From: Phoronis australis
Taxonomy: Eukaryota > Phoronida > Phoronidae
Length of the DNA: 64,000 nt
Assembly: GCA_002633005.1 (NCBI GenBank)
Contig: NMRA01000112.1
Span: forward strand, 62,001-126,000
Reading direction: 5' to 3'
The translations under genes were made by a program, and so were the position numbers. Below the pieces are notes generated by a model. That model worked only from the letters and a program-made list of their open reading frames with translations, ran no database searches and was not told the DNA's origin. Positions 1-13,500 of the stretch are shown here, piece after piece (within the stretch, counting starts at the first letter, position 1; the number at the start of each line of letters is the position of its first letter).

Positions 1-320
1 GGTCTGTGTACGCAACCCAACCATCTTACTGCCCAGCAGCAGTTCACATGAATTGCGTAAGGCCTTGTACTAGTTTCTCATGTGAAAGGCTATAGATTTT
101 ATGTTACTGGTTTTGCAACAACGTGACGATATTATCCCACTTCCCGTGCTCAGTTGAGAAACTGGAAAGTTAGAACTTTTGTAGAAATGAGTTCCACTGC
201 CTAAATCAGTGGTCTCATGCAGATTTACTCGCATATTTCAAGTGGAACAACCTAGGCAAATTTTGTAGAAGGAATATCTGTAAATTGCACAAACCAACAA
301 ACAAATCTGTAACCGCAAAC

Positions 321-458
321 CTGGAGGTTCTGGTGTCTGATGTGTTGAAGTTTGACGGGATTCCGCACCACGGCAGTCACGCTGTGCCCCCTATCGAGAC
401 CTTGCTGAACCAGTTGGAGACCTGATGGTCCAGTGGCTCCCAAGACTACAACTTTCAT
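321..458 (-). CDS. First exon of NAD(P)-binding (NmrA/BLVRB-like) protein, partial
   Basis: This is the first coding exon of a minus-strand gene that continues past the left edge. The ATG at 458 opens with a hydrophobic beta strand followed by GATGPSG, the GxxGxxG dinucleotide-binding loop of a Rossmann fold, then a helix and a second strand ending TAVVRNP. This matches the N-terminus of atypical short-chain dehydrogenases such as flavin reductase/biliverdin reductase B and NmrA-like proteins, which bind NADP(H) in the cytosol. The exon is 46 codons and ends in phase 0 at a CAG|GTTTGC donor. A GTG further upstream is in frame, but the ATG at 458 places the strand at the usual distance from the N-terminus. 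The rest of the protein, including the catalytic part, lies outside the window, so substrate and exact subfamily are unknown. Confidence 0.65.
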
Positions 459-798
459 GCTGATGAATAGTCCCACGGGTTAATGAGGTGGACGACTGAA
501 CCCCCGTACGTGGCCAGACAGAGAACGATATGCATAAGTCCTGCGCCCCCAGAGAGCTTCGGTAAGCCTTTATGCAAACAACCGTGAGTTAAACCGATAA
601 ACACCGCTACAGGTAAACGCGACGGTGGTGTCCGTTTTCGAATACAGGGTGTCCCAAAACATTCCGAAAATTACTTCGAAATAACAGTTCCACGGACGAA
701 ATGGTTTTATTGTTCATTAATAGTGTTTTTTTCTCATTCTAGGAATGCCAAATTTATTTTGTAAAGCAGAACTCTAAGGGAACATGTCTCATAGGACT

Positions 799-1417
799 CT
801 TGACTTGTGTACCAGGAGTTGCTTCGTTTTGGCACCAAACGCAAGTAGATTTGCACGTCCTCTGCAGCTAGAGATTTTCAACATACCTGACACGCCAAGC
901 AGCAGATTAATAAACAACTTTAAGGTTTTTCGCGCAGCCGAAATTTGAAGAAAGGGTGTGTAGTTTAAGAAGTGTTCGTTTGTAGAGCGTGAACTGTAAG
1001 AGAGTTGTGGATGACTGAAAATGCATTCGTCACCTACACGCAATTCTGTCCAATGCAAAACACATTTAGTGGTTCTGAAATTGAAAAAAAAAACAAAACA
1101 TTTCGTGNCTTGACTTGTGTACCAGGAGTTGCTTCGTTTTGGCACCAAACGCAAGTAGATTTGCACGTCCTCTGCAGCTAGAGATTTTCAACATACCTGA
1201 CACGCCAAGCAGCAGATTAATAAACAACTTTACGGTTTTTCGCGCAGCCGAAATTTAAAGAAAGGGTGTGTAGTTTAAGAAGTGTTCGTTTGTAGAGCGT
1301 GAACTGTAAGAGAGTTGTGGATGACTGAAAATGCATTCGTCACCTACACGCAATTCTGTCCAATGCAAAACACATTTAGTGGTTCTGAAATTGAAAAAAA
1401 AAACAAAACATTTCGTG
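799..1417. repeat. Near-identical 309-bp direct copies separated by a single N
   Basis: Positions 799-1107 and 1109-1417 are the same 309-bp segment with only a few substitutions (for example, near 923/1233 and 946/1256). The only base between them is the N at 1108. An N exactly at the junction is the mark of two contig ends or haplotypes placed side by side instead of merged, so this is probably an assembly duplication. Confidence 0.85.
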
Positions 1418-2562
1418 GACTTCACTGCACCATACAGTAGACTATATGATTGCATAAGTATACAATGTAGATGAAAAGCGGAATCGCGCCGCTTTTCGAA
1501 CAAAATGGGATTAGAACCAAGGTCGCGTTTTGGCCCTGTTAGAAACAGTGTTTAATGTACGTTGACCCCAGATCTATTTTCGCTGCATGTTTTTGGGACA
1601 AAGAAAAAAAAGGTTATTATTTTCTGTACATATTGTACATATATCTGTCAATATTCATACCGTCTACTGCACTGTCTAAAGATGCTTTATAATGCGGGTT
1701 AGATAAATGCTATGTAGGACATTAGAGAAAAATATCCTAGGGTTAACTCCGGAACATCATATCTTATGTGAAACTTTCTTCAACATTATTCTCCAAATGA
1801 TGTTAGGAACTTTTCTAAATTGTCCACGGTTGCATGAGGGCCTGCCAAAATGGGATCTTTATGAAAAAAATGAAAAGTTATGTAAAACGAAAAGAAACTT
1901 AGAAAACTGTAACATCGTTTTTGTGAATATTTATGTCAAACGGAATTTGGTCATGTTATTGGCAACGTTATTTTGCTATGATTGTTCCTTTCTTGTTCCT
2001 TAAATGTTGCTAAAGCACGCTCACGTGACCCAGTCAACGAAATTCTAGTAAGTGAGCCAAAGATCAATTCTAAATATTTCTGGTATTCGAAGGTACATAC
2101 TTTTATTGAATTCTACATGTTCGACTGAAAGCACAGACTAGTCAATTAGGTCTTACATAACCGCAAAAAGCCTTTATCACAGAGAGGGGTGTTAAATTAA
2201 TTGCAACGAACAATTAAAGTTCTAAAACAGTATGTAATAGGATGTCAATTGGAGTTTCGATTTACACCAGGTGGGACTCATGAATGGATCATTTTAATCT
2301 CAAAGTAGAGTGATAACAGTAAGAGATTCTCCTGAATGAGGGGACTGAGGGGGCTACCTTCCTGGAATGAGGTCACCTGAACGCATGGGGTAGACAGTGG
2401 TTTCGCTGACACCACCTAAAGAATTTCGAGCTTTTCGTTATTTCAATGATTATCACATTGGGCCATTCCCAGTCGGCGACACTAAAGTCCCTTCTACACA
2501 CACAGATTTATGCTAGAAGAACTTGCACTAATGCAACTTATCCCACTTTAAAAGTAGCGTCC

Positions 2563-2585
2563 ACACACACACACACACACACACA
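2563..2585. repeat. (AC)n microsatellite
   Basis: About eleven AC dinucleotides in a row. Confidence 0.95.
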
Positions 2586-2722
2586 CCAAAGCGGAAGTTG
2601 TTGCAGACCTTCGCAAAATGGTGGGAGTTCAAAGTGTTGACTCGTACGTATGTATGTAACTACACAAGCGCACAACTGATATTTCCGCCCTGCGCCAGGT
2701 TTCGGTCACACTGCAATTAAAC

Positions 2723-2944
2723 TATCGCAAGCTCCGCCCTCTTGCGTAATGTCAACTAACAAACAACAAGTTTTACCCGGCAATGTGTTGTTTGTCGGGT
2801 AAAATGGCGGCATGGAAACGAAGGTGCTCGCTGGTTCCCTGCGTGCCGCTAGGTGGTCGGTAGTCAGCACGTGCTGGCTATGCACGTAGGGAACCAGCGA
2901 GGCGAAGGTGTGTCAATAATGCTGCGTTCTAAACGGTCAGTTAA
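2723..2944. repeat. 222-bp direct repeat, copy 1, with foldback cores
   Basis: This copy matches 3933-4154 at roughly nine positions in ten and has the same length. It contains two inverted-repeat cores: TTTTACCCG ... CGGGTAAAA, and GGTTCCCTGCGTGC ... GCACGTAGGGAACC around a near-palindrome centred on CACGTG. It ends in CAGTTAA, exactly where the THAP-element leader starts. Confidence 0.8.
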
Positions 2945-3360
2945 AGGCGAAGGCAACCTTTTTTCATGTCATTTTGTGCTAAAAAAAGGTTGGTTGGTTA
3001 TCCTAGACATATTTTCCACTTAATTACAGGTTTTCGTAATTTTGTTAATTACTCGTCCGTTACTCCGGAAGTGAAGTTTTAGGAGGCAAGCATTTCGCGA
3101 CAATTTCTTTTCATATAGTCTGACTGTGAGAGCTGCCGAGTCAGTCATTGTTCTACTTCGGTTGTGTTAAGTTACGTCGTCGTTTGCTTTCATTTACTAG
3201 TCAGTCAACATGCCGCACTGTTGCTGCGTACCGGGATGTACTAATTATCGTCTCATGCGCGCTTTGGGAGTACCTTAGCATCGCTTTCCGATGGATGACA
3301 CACNTACGGCGGATACACTTCTTGTGTGCCTGGCTGCTTCAAAAACTACAAGAGAGATAA
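2941..3360 (+). mobile_element. THAP-type DNA transposon, 5' fragment, copy 1
   Basis: The terminus TTAAAGGCGAAGGCAACC at 2941 is shared with copies at 22663 and 28071 (reverse). It is followed, exactly 269 bp on, by an ATG (3210) opening a short frame with clustered cysteines (MPHCCCVPGCTNYR), the N-terminal zinc-binding part of a THAP domain. The frame continues only briefly before decaying, and an N lies at 3304. THAP domains cap P-element-type transposases, but only the leader and domain start survive here. The right end was not found. Confidence 0.6.
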
Positions 3361-3479
3361 AAATCTGAGTTTTTATGTGTTCCCTGCAAACCAAGAACTT
3401 CGTGAAAAATGGATAAACAACATTAGGAGACCTGGGAGTAAGGGGAGATTTAGCGCATTCAAACCAACGCGGGGCCATC

Positions 3480-3725
3480 TAGTAGGCAACACGTAGCCCC
3501 TCGGTTGGCCATATAGGGTCTACAATACTTCCATTCGCTTTCTGTACTCATTTCGTAACTTCAGTGTATTTTAAACGGGCCGTGACCGGATTTGGGTTAC
3601 CGATTTCGAGTTTTCACCTCGTCAAAAATACAGTCTACACTTAAACGGACTATCATTTAAAGAAACGCTTTCTTTCATCATTGGTCCTTTCTACTTCTAT
3701 ACATATCTTTGATGAAGCTTAGTTA
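3480..3725 (-). repeat. Interspersed repeat shared with 29340-29590
   Basis: From the shared 'taggcaacacgtagcccctcgg' region onward this tracks 29340-29590 for about 240 bp with moderate divergence. On the minus strand both contain a fragment beginning FDEVKT and including FKIH. It is a decayed coding remnant of a transposon, adjacent to the THAP copy here but not at 29340. Confidence 0.6.
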
Positions 3726-3932
3726 CAAACGAGAGAGAGGACATGCTTGGTATTATAAAGCAAAAAATGAAACATGTTTTTAGTTTACAAATCACTCCAA
3801 ATGCATACATGTACACTATCCAGCCTGCTCAAGACATGCCTGACTACAAGCTATCCCATGAGCCTTCGAGCAGGAAGTAACTCGCACATGCGCAATGCGT
3901 AGTACGTTTGCGCTGCAAATCCGCTGTTGACC

Positions 3933-4154
3933 TATTGCAAGCTCCGCTCCCTTGCGTATTGTCGACTAACAAACAATAAGTTTTACCCGGCAACGCGTTG
4001 TTTGTCTGGTAAAATGGCGGCTTGGAAACGAAGGTGCTCACTGGTTCCCTGCGTGCCGCTAGATGGTCGGTAGTCAGCACTTGCTGGCTATGCACGTAGG
4101 GAACCAGCGAGACGAAGGTGTGTCAATAATGCTGCGTTCTAAATGGACAGTTAA
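3933..4154. repeat. 222-bp direct repeat, copy 2
   Basis: Partner of 2723-2944 in the same orientation, with the same two foldback cores; the inner CACGTG has become CACTTG. After its terminal CAGTTAA the sequence continues into unrelated DNA, where copy 1 is followed by the THAP element. Confidence 0.8.
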
Positions 4155-4506
4155 GCCGTCACTCAAAATCCTGGCGATAGGTCAATTAGAGGTGATGAAA
4201 GTAACTCTAGAACAAGTCATCCCGACCTCGATAAGGTGGAGTAAGTTGTCATAAGTGGGACGTGCAGACATCCCCAAAACCTAGCGACAACTCGTTCCAG
4301 GAAACTTGTTCTAGGGTAATTCTGTGTGTGAACTACTCTCGGAGTATATTTACAATACAACACGACACACGTTGAAATACACTAGAGGAAAATACATCCA
4401 TCTAACACTACACGTGCAAGGTGTAATGCTAAAACTACAGCTTCGCTAAGAAACGGAAAATTACGAGTTCAACATTTACGTCTATGCGCGGCTCCAGTGC
4501 ATTGTT

Positions 4507-7500
4507 TTAGTGAACAGCAGCAGCCGTATTTGCGCTTTCTGGCGGCCCTGCTCCTCTCAGCTTACATGTCCTCAAGTTCTTGTATAAACGGGTGATATTT
4601 CGTTTGAACAGTGTCGCTTGGCTCACTATGTTAGAAATATCTAACAATACGATGCCTGTAAGGACAGATATGATCACCAAAATGGCAACGCCGCCAATTC
4701 CAGCGGCTGCAAAGGCCTCTGCCGGTTGATGTCGAGCAGGTGGAATCACGGAAGACACGTTCGTTGGCGTTTTGAAAGATGAACTATTTTCTGGTTTGAA
4801 TGACTGCGACGACTTAAGTAGGGTCCGGCAGGCTGACAAAGTTTCTTTAGGTTGAGCTGCTAATAGTTCGTCTAACAGAGCGTAGTCACGATTACCAGTG
4901 TCGGCTGCGACTGCATGGAATTTCTCACCTGAATTGATCAAAGAACAAGTGTCAGTAAAAACGATAGATAAACGATAGATCAGCCAATTACACCTTACCA
5001 CCACCAGCACAAAATTTGTTGTATGTCTCTACGTTTACTGCAAAACGTATTCCCTTCTTTGATGACAAGGGGTTTTCAAATACTTTATTCAGTAAATAAT
5101 TGCTCTGTCACTGGATGCACAAATCCCGGTGATCACAAACAAAGATCTTTAAAGAAATGGATGGTTGCTGTAAAGGGCGAGCAACACGGCATCCATGGTC
5201 TTCTTTCAACACCCAGGTAGTACTGAAACAGGTGACCCGTCCAACTGGAGAAAAAGATCCAGAAATTGCAAAGAATTAAAAATCACAAATATTTGACATA
5301 CTAGAAATTTTTGGCACTTGCCCTTCTGGTTGTCCAACATTAGCTTCGGTTGCAAATTCGAAAACTGGGAGCCTATAAACGGAAATGCATCATAAAATAG
5401 GCAATTGTATGTGTTTTGCTTAATTGCAATTGTATTCTTAAAGATGGCGGAATGGTTAAAAACGGGCATCTAAAACACTTGAGGGACCCTATCAATTAAG
5501 AGTAATTCTGGCAATGAAAATAGGCCCATGAGACCTGGTCTGAGTTATGTGGACCCAAGGCAATCCCGAGAAAACTGGTGTGATCACGTGTTTCGTTTGT
5601 AATGTGTGGGAATATCTCGCGAATACTTGCAGGTAATAGTCGGATAAAACGCGCCTGCCTTTTTGAGAGCTAGTTCTCCCCACTGAATAACGGGCACCAA
5701 ACTGGTTTTCAAAAGTGAGCACGTTATATCCGACTATTGCCGACTTGCATGATCTTGTGTTTTTGCAAGTTTCTTGCGTCTACGGAAAGCAGGCATGGTT
5801 ACGAATTTCTGGGTAGTAACAGTTCCAATGTCCACCGGAAAAATGTCTTGCCATCTTCACCAAAATTTGTTACTGTGGTTACGTAGTTCACATTGTGAGC
5901 AATGACAATATTTTACCGGATTAACTCAAATCTCTTAAACTAATTACTGACATATCTATTTCCGTAGATTTTAGTTGTTAACAAAGTATTATGCGAAAAT
6001 TGTTTTCGTGACACCCGCTACAAACAATAGTACAACAATTAAGAACAATATGTAATATTCTAAATCCAATATTTCCAGTTTTTTACTTTCAAATATGTAT
6101 TTGCCTTCGGCAACACACAAGCGGCGACTGCCTACCTGTAGGGAAAACGCCACTCGACGCCTGCCCTTGACATAGAAATTCGTTGCAAGGTGAAGACTCA
6201 GTACGAGGTCCTTGGCAGTATGTTCCGTTGTTTCTAGGGGGCGGGTCTCTGCAGGACTCCGCCTTACGAGTTCTCACGCCACCAGCACAAGAAGAGGAAC
6301 ATGAAGACCAGCTGGACCACGCCCATTTACCATTGACTGAAAGGGAAATACATGAATATCAAAAAATTAGTCTTCTGGCAATGCACCTGACGTACAGGAA
6401 TTAGATGCGCAAATTATATTGAAACTTCTGGAAATGTCCACTAAAAAATTCTCCCGACGTTGCAGAGTTGCCTGGCTTTTACTGACTGGAAATTGGATAG
6501 CTACGACAAACGCTGTTCCGCCAAGTCCACCATACCGTTACGGCTGCCAAATTCCACAAGCGCGTAAAAAACATGATGGAATCCCTATCACTCGAATTAC
6601 AACAACAGATTCTTCTTGGCGTGTTATTGATGATACTTCATTGAAACTGTTACTGTACACAGAGTCACATAGTCTAAAAGGACCCGTTCACAAAGTGGAG
6701 TTTCAACGATCAGTCACTATATTAAGCTATTTACATTAATTGAACTTCACTAAAATGTCAGACCGATTCAAACAGCTTGATACTATATTTGCGTATTACA
6801 TTTTCGACTCCGTGACATGATTAGAAGCAATTGAAACTGGTGGCCATCATAAGACAACTGACCATGGAAAGCTGTCTTTATACGATTAGACAGCGTAAAG
6901 CCATGTTGGTAATTCCTGGTGGTCTGGTATTAGGAATAAGAATACAGGAGTCCAGGGTCACGACCAAGTCATGTTTCACATGCCAAGAATTGTACGACGA
7001 TACTTGGCTTACCTCAAAATCCAACTGCTGCTTAGTGGTACGGTAATTGGGCCAATTATGTTACACAGCCAGCAGAATTAATGAGGAAAATACTATGGCA
7101 ACACTAAAACAATATTTTAGGCTGTAAATGTCCAATTTTCAAAATCCAAAAATCTAATCACGTGTGCTTTTTATGACCTATTCAAATATGCTATGAACAA
7201 ACTTTGAAAACGAAAATTTAAAAATACATCTGTCGCCCCTAATGTGTTTATGATGGTCTCATTATCTAGAGAACGATAACGTTAGCAGCCTGTGGCGATT
7301 TAGTTAATTACAACAACATGGTATCTTTGATCTGAACCGGGAAATCCCGTGTTGCGCAAACCGGTCGAGTTGCGCAAACCGGTCGAGTTGCGCAAACCGG
7401 TCGAGTTGCGCAAACCGGTCGGGTTGCGCAAACCGGTCGTGTTGCGCAAACCGGTCGAGTTGCGCAAACCGGTCGAGTTGCGCAAACCGGTCGAGTTGCG

Positions 7501-10500
7501 CAAACCGGTCGAGTTGCGCAAACCGGTCGTGTTGCGCAAACCGGTCGTGTTGCGCAAACCGGTCGAGTTGCGCAAATCGGTCGTGTTGCGCAATCTTGAA
7601 CGGTTAGGGTGTCAACGAAGGCCGATTCTTTTTATGCTGTACGTCACGTGTTCAACATATTTGATTATTAGTCAAATTCGCTTCAGATACTAGTAAACGA
7701 AAGAAAATATTTTCAGTACGTAATAAGGCGAATTTATTTCACTTTGGGCTTATTTGCTCTTACGTATATTCCTCGGTTTCAACATCTTTTTATATCCCCA
7801 GCGCCCGTGAGTTGTTGACCAAGGGCATCGACCGAGGGCGACGAAATTTTAACGTGAATCGGTCACTGTGTATGTAGTTCTGAAATGTCGTTGTAAATCC
7901 TAAACTAAATCGTTCTAGAAAGCCCGCTATAATTTCCCCCCAACGGCACAAATTGCAGTGAGCTTTTCCAGAAGGATTTGATTTATAATTTACGCATCAA
8001 GTACATTATCTAGAACTAATGTCTATGATCTAACATACAGTAACTCTCGTTCATCATGTCTCTGGAAATTAGACCATTAGACCCAATGCTGTCATCAGCA
8101 GCTTATTACAATTTATGCTATGTGCGCTTCTCAAACCGCTGTTTGGGATTGTTTTAAAATGATCAACGTTTGCATGCAGTGTTATCAGTACATACATGGC
8201 ATTTATGGAAAAAAGTTGCATAAAACGAAAAGGAAACAGTAATTTAGAGTTATCTTTTTAAGATTTAATCTTGAATATTCATATCAAATGTCATGTTATT
8301 GATAGTGTTATTTTCCCATTAATGCACTTTCATTTTTGCTTACGACGTGGTGACGTCCCCTCATCAATGGCATACAGTCGGGAATTAAATTAAAGAGAGC
8401 GTTTTAGCTTTCGAAAATAAAAACTTTGAGATAAATTCTGTAGCTTTGGAGATATTTGTCCAATAGTACGGACATTCACATGCATGTTAAAGCACCGGTC
8501 TCACTGATTCGTGGCATTTAATTGACATTAGAAAAACATTCTCACAATTGTCTTGCTGATTTATTATCGCAGTTACTCGTATAACCATTTGACAAATCAC
8601 TCGACCTCTCGGCGTTTACCCCGTCAGACCTCTTGGGGTTGTTTTATCAATTTGTCTATACATCGCACTTCACTTGAGAAACACGGGCGGTGTGGCACGC
8701 CGGTCAGTATTAGTTAATGACGTGAACTTGTCTCTCTATGGCTATGCTTCAATTCCCAAGTGGGCATTGCATTGTCTCCCGGAAGAGGTTCAGTTTACAT
8801 AGTTTATACGTGGAAAGCTTTTATGCGGTAGTTTGAGATAGAAAAGTTTTAATCCAAAATAGGGCACAAATGAATGCAAGAAAATATATAACACATGGTA
8901 GAATTCCAGAGTCTGTTCGGTTTGAAGACAATGGGACACTTTTTATTTACGGATTAAGCAAACGATTTTCAATGGAACGCTGGACTCCTGATACAAATTA
9001 AAACCTTTTAAAGTTCATTTATGATAAAAACGAAAATCGAAACTAAGCGACAAAAGCGTAATTAGTCTCACCAGTCAGAAAAAACTCTATGGATATCCTA
9101 CTTGCGTCCAACAAACACACACGTTTCCTGTCATCACACTGCTCAATTCGAGTGGTACCCGTCACGTCATTGTGTATTCTTAACTGCAATGTATGTAGAA
9201 TATAAAAACGCGATAACATGGGCAAGTTTTCATTTATTTTTTAAGAGGCATGAACAGTGAAAAACAAACCAAATCGCATTATACAGAGTGTTTCTCTGTC
9301 ACTGAAACAGAATTCAACCTGCTCACTAGGTATTTTTACGGTATGTTCATAAAGGTTTTGAATTTCTGTTGATGTCAAAGCATTTTTCTTTTATTTTCAA
9401 ATTTCGAAAAACGATCTGTCAAATGCTCGTCACTTCATCAATTTTTCTTCCTAAAGGCAAAGCACGTCTCCTTGCCTGGTATGGCAAGGCATAGGCGTAA
9501 CATATTACCCTTATATGGAAAATGTGATCTTTGGCCTTTGATGTAAACAAAACAATGGCGGCTTAAGCAGCAGCCTGTACTATTAAAACGCAACTGATAT
9601 AAGTCTTAACTGTTTCAGTTATAAAGATATCGTAGTATAGTACTCAACTATATTCTAAAACGCGCTTGGCATTATTTTTGGAAATTGCATGCTTCACTGG
9701 CTTGCCTCATACTGTGCTGTCGACCTCAGATTGGGAGTCCGATCGCACATGACAATCTGCCGTTATATCCATCTCGTCAGTCAGCTATTTGTCGGATGAC
9801 TTTGAGCGCATGCGCGCATTTATCTAAGCGGTAGGGAGATTAGAAACACTGTGGTACATGCAACTACAGAGATTTCCTTAGTGCGTATTTCAGAAATCGT
9901 GAATTTTGTGATTTTTCTGAACTGAACACCCTCACAGGGGAAAGCGCCAATAACTCTGTAGTAGACGTTGCGAGATGATACTTTCGCCAGGAATTGTTTA
10001 AAATATATTTTTAACGAGCTCTCGCGGTCCATGCCTCTTTAATCTAGACTCATCAATATTAAGTACAGGACGACTTGACTGACCTAACAAAGTTGCGCAA
10101 GCGCAGCAACGAGACTGAAAAAATATATTTTTTACAATTTTGTGAACAGGTCATCCAGAAATCAGAACTTTCTCGCAATGTGGATGAAAGCAGAAGCAGC
10201 AGCTTCCCGGCCCCTTGCACAAATTGCAGATCTTTTAAGTTCACTGAATTGGTCCAACCTAGTAGTCCCACAGCGCATGCGTCAAAGCCGTGTCACAAAA
10301 ACCGTCTGTTTTCGGATTTGTTACACGATGTGTTGGTTTGATGATGTTAGAATTGATGTTGTAATTAAGTTATTATTCAGGACCGGGCCAACAATCGACC
10401 AGTGGCCGGACAGCAGATAATTTGCAGATCTAAGGCGTCGGAAGGGGAACAACCGCGATTTTCAAAGGAAAAATGTCCGTGTAAGCATTGAAAACGGCAT

Positions 10501-13500
10501 GCAGAGTTTTTACTTTTTGATCGTGTCCTTGTCCCCTCCTAAATCTGCCTATGCAAATACCTTTGCTGCAGCAACTCAGAAGAGGTGGCGGGGTGATTCC
10601 TAATGGATTCGCACCAATCTAGTGCACCACTTAACCACAGAGTAATAATCTGCGATTATCCAAGATCGAACAATTGTGGTATATGCCTGAATATTCATGG
10701 ACTTCGAACAGCTATGTAATTTCCACTTGATGTTATTAAAGGCAAGATTTTGTCAATATTTTCCAGAAAATGCTAATTTCGTTAATAGGGAAATTGCGTG
10801 TTCCTTTCCTCCTGCGGCCGACCGGTCAGGATTAAAAGGATACTAAGCCCTGTTTTGATGATTTCAACCAATCCTCGTAGCTGTCACCTGCTAATGCATC
10901 ATTGGCCTCAATCTTGAAAAATAAAATGAGAAATCAACTAAAAACTCAAATCCTCAATTTCATTAATTAGACATTATGGTCCTTGGTCTTTTCCCAAAGT
11001 TGCCGCGTAATTCGCTTAAAGCGTAGGTCACGCTTGCTCGTTTAGCAGACTTTGAAAGGAGTTTTCAAATTTTCTCCAAACTTTTGAGGGTTGTCGACGG
11101 TTACAGGGTATTATTATTTTCAGAAAACTGAACGGGAAAGTCGTTTTTAGTATTTGATAATAGGCCAAAACCAAGTTTGGCATCCTTTTAAATTTCCCAC
11201 CATTTTGAATCGTAGCGGACAGTGACTGCATAACCTCCTAATTTACAAAACCTTTCTTTCAACTAAATAGCCAGCAGGGAAGTTCATGTTTTATAAGAAA
11301 CTCTCTGAATGCCTCGTGGATGTATCAGTTGCTTGAACACATTGTCTATGGGTTTCGTTGGTAAATTCATGGCAGTGAGTTGCTTGATGATTTATATACA
11401 GTTTACTATATCATTAAATAAGGAGATAAATATAAATATCCAGCTATTAATCTATTTTATTGCAAATTTCTGTTACTAAGAAATTTGCATTAGCACTCGA
11501 TTTGCTATGTGTGTAAAGCTTTGCTATTTAAGTGACTAGGCTACGTTTAATACTACTTTTCTTACCGTTTCAAAAAACGTCATGCCTCTTCACCTTAAAT
11601 AATACGCATGCGTACCATTTCAATAAATATCGACTGTTTTGGACGAAAAAACAAGCTATTTATAAATTGCGCGATACTTGGCTAAATACACATAGTTACC
11701 ATTTGTAAATATCAAGAATTTGTAATAAACTTACGAAGGGTGACCCATATTTTTTCCCTATACATGTCTACACCAAAAATGAATGCGGCAATTCTTTTGA
11801 GAGGAGAAACTCTGGAAGGCCCTTTCCTGACGGAAATCTAGACAGTAGGTTTTGAAGTCAAAACGGTGGACTTACGTTTCATTTTGATAACAAATGTCAC
11901 TTGCGCTGGTGTGTTTCGAATACAGTTGAAAAACAAATCTAAAGAATTCTGAGAAACAGAAGACTGATTTTCAGTTTCTATTACAAGGAGGTCACATGAA
12001 ATGCGAATTCAGTGTTGTAAAATCACAAATCAAGCCCCATTTTAATTCACCCTGGTAGACCTCCAACAAGTCCCCTGGGATTCCCTAGACTTCAATAGAC
12101 CCTAAGGTTTCACATACCCACAGAGGTTTCCAATCGACCCCTGGACGTCGAGCACCGCAGTTGTATATTAGCCTCACCTCTGATATTTTAATCTTGTCCT
12201 TTTGGCTCTCATTTTCTACCGTCACGTGATGAATCACACCATAGTCCTTCTTGATCAGAAAAGTTGGCATGCTGCAGAGAACGATAAAAAGTATACACAC
12301 GTACATGTAGTTTGTGTAGTAAATACCAAAAGAACCTTCATCTCGAAGAGATTATTGTTACGCTTAAGCGATACTTAATCTTGAGTGTTTAGCAATTTGT
12401 CCAGTCTACTTTGTAAGGGCCTGCTCATTTTGATTACATCATGGGATAGAACTAACATTCTACCCATAAAATGTCGTCTGCCAATGGCAAACATTGCGAG
12501 CTGCAAAGTATACAATGTCCGCCTGAGTTTTTCAAGAGACAACCCCAGATACACCGGTGTCATTTTCAGAATTTTATGCAGATTTTCAGCTTTTGGGAAA
12601 TATCAGTAAATTTCCATGAAAAACAGAAGTAGTTAACTGCGCTCAATCAAACCCAGAGGCGCGCAAAAATGATCGGTGATTTTTAAGCATCGCTTGTTCT
12701 GGGTTTTAAACCTTTCTTACGAACCCTTGCTTTTGTTCCTTTGTGCAGCGTTTCAGCTAACAAGAGACCTTCGCTTTTTTAAAAATGATGCCGGTAGCCG
12801 TTTTTTTTTTAGTTGGTGAGCGCAGGTAGAGACCAGAACCAACTGTGTTTTTGACCTAATAAGACTTATCTGCATTCTGATTTGGGGGCGGATGTTAAAA
12901 CAGCCGATCAAACGGCTGACGCGCGTTCACATGGCGGATCGGAAGTGTTAACTCTCTATGAAATCTCTTATAAATACTCATTGCTTTATCATTCCAGTTC
13001 GATGTAGCTGAAACAATTTCCACTTACAGGCCAGCTCGTATGTTTCAGGTACAACTAGAAGGGTAAAAATCATGTAAAAACATGCCGGAATATACACCCT
13101 GTGACTTACCATCAGAAGTTCCCGGTATTTAAGACTGTCTCAAACACTACTTTTGCTGCAGCCAAGCCGTAATGGTCTGATATACGAGCTTGGCGTACAG
13201 AATGCAAAAATAGACAAACAATTACCTCGCCTTGTTCACTCTCCCAGAAAGCATCTTCACTTTTTTGCTATGTCCTTTATGTCCGGCGAGGCGAAGAAAA
13301 ATTTTCTTGTCGGAAATCCTTGCATGGAGACCACTAGGATGATCAGTTACTATGGTAACTTTGTACCCCCCTAGAAATTAGTAAATATAGCCGTTTACTT
13401 TACAAACGTGTTACGTGATTACATGACCAACTGACCCGTGAATTGTTGAATTATGAAAATGCCAATCAAAGTCTCACAAAAACAATCGCACATATTGACA

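Larger units (their letters stand above)
459..4506. other. Intergenic region, repeat-rich, no supported gene
   Basis: This stretch lies between the start of the NAD(P)-binding gene and the end of the first PLAT-TSP1-TM gene. It holds the 799-1417 duplicated segment, an AC microsatellite, a THAP-element copy and paired 222-bp repeats. The 98-codon frame at 1707-2003 lacks recognisable features. Its DNA is distantly similar to 8100-8340, so it is more likely repeat than gene. Confidence 0.6.

Noticed and set aside
1707-2003. 98-codon plus-strand frame as a gene
   Set aside because: There are no recognisable domain, splice or signal features, and the DNA is distantly repeated near 8100-8340.
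7300-7693. Open frames on both strands of hexapeptide repeats (RKPVEL / RNSTGL)
   Set aside because: They follow from an 18-bp tandem repeat whose length is a multiple of three. They have no splice or promoter context and lie within an intron.
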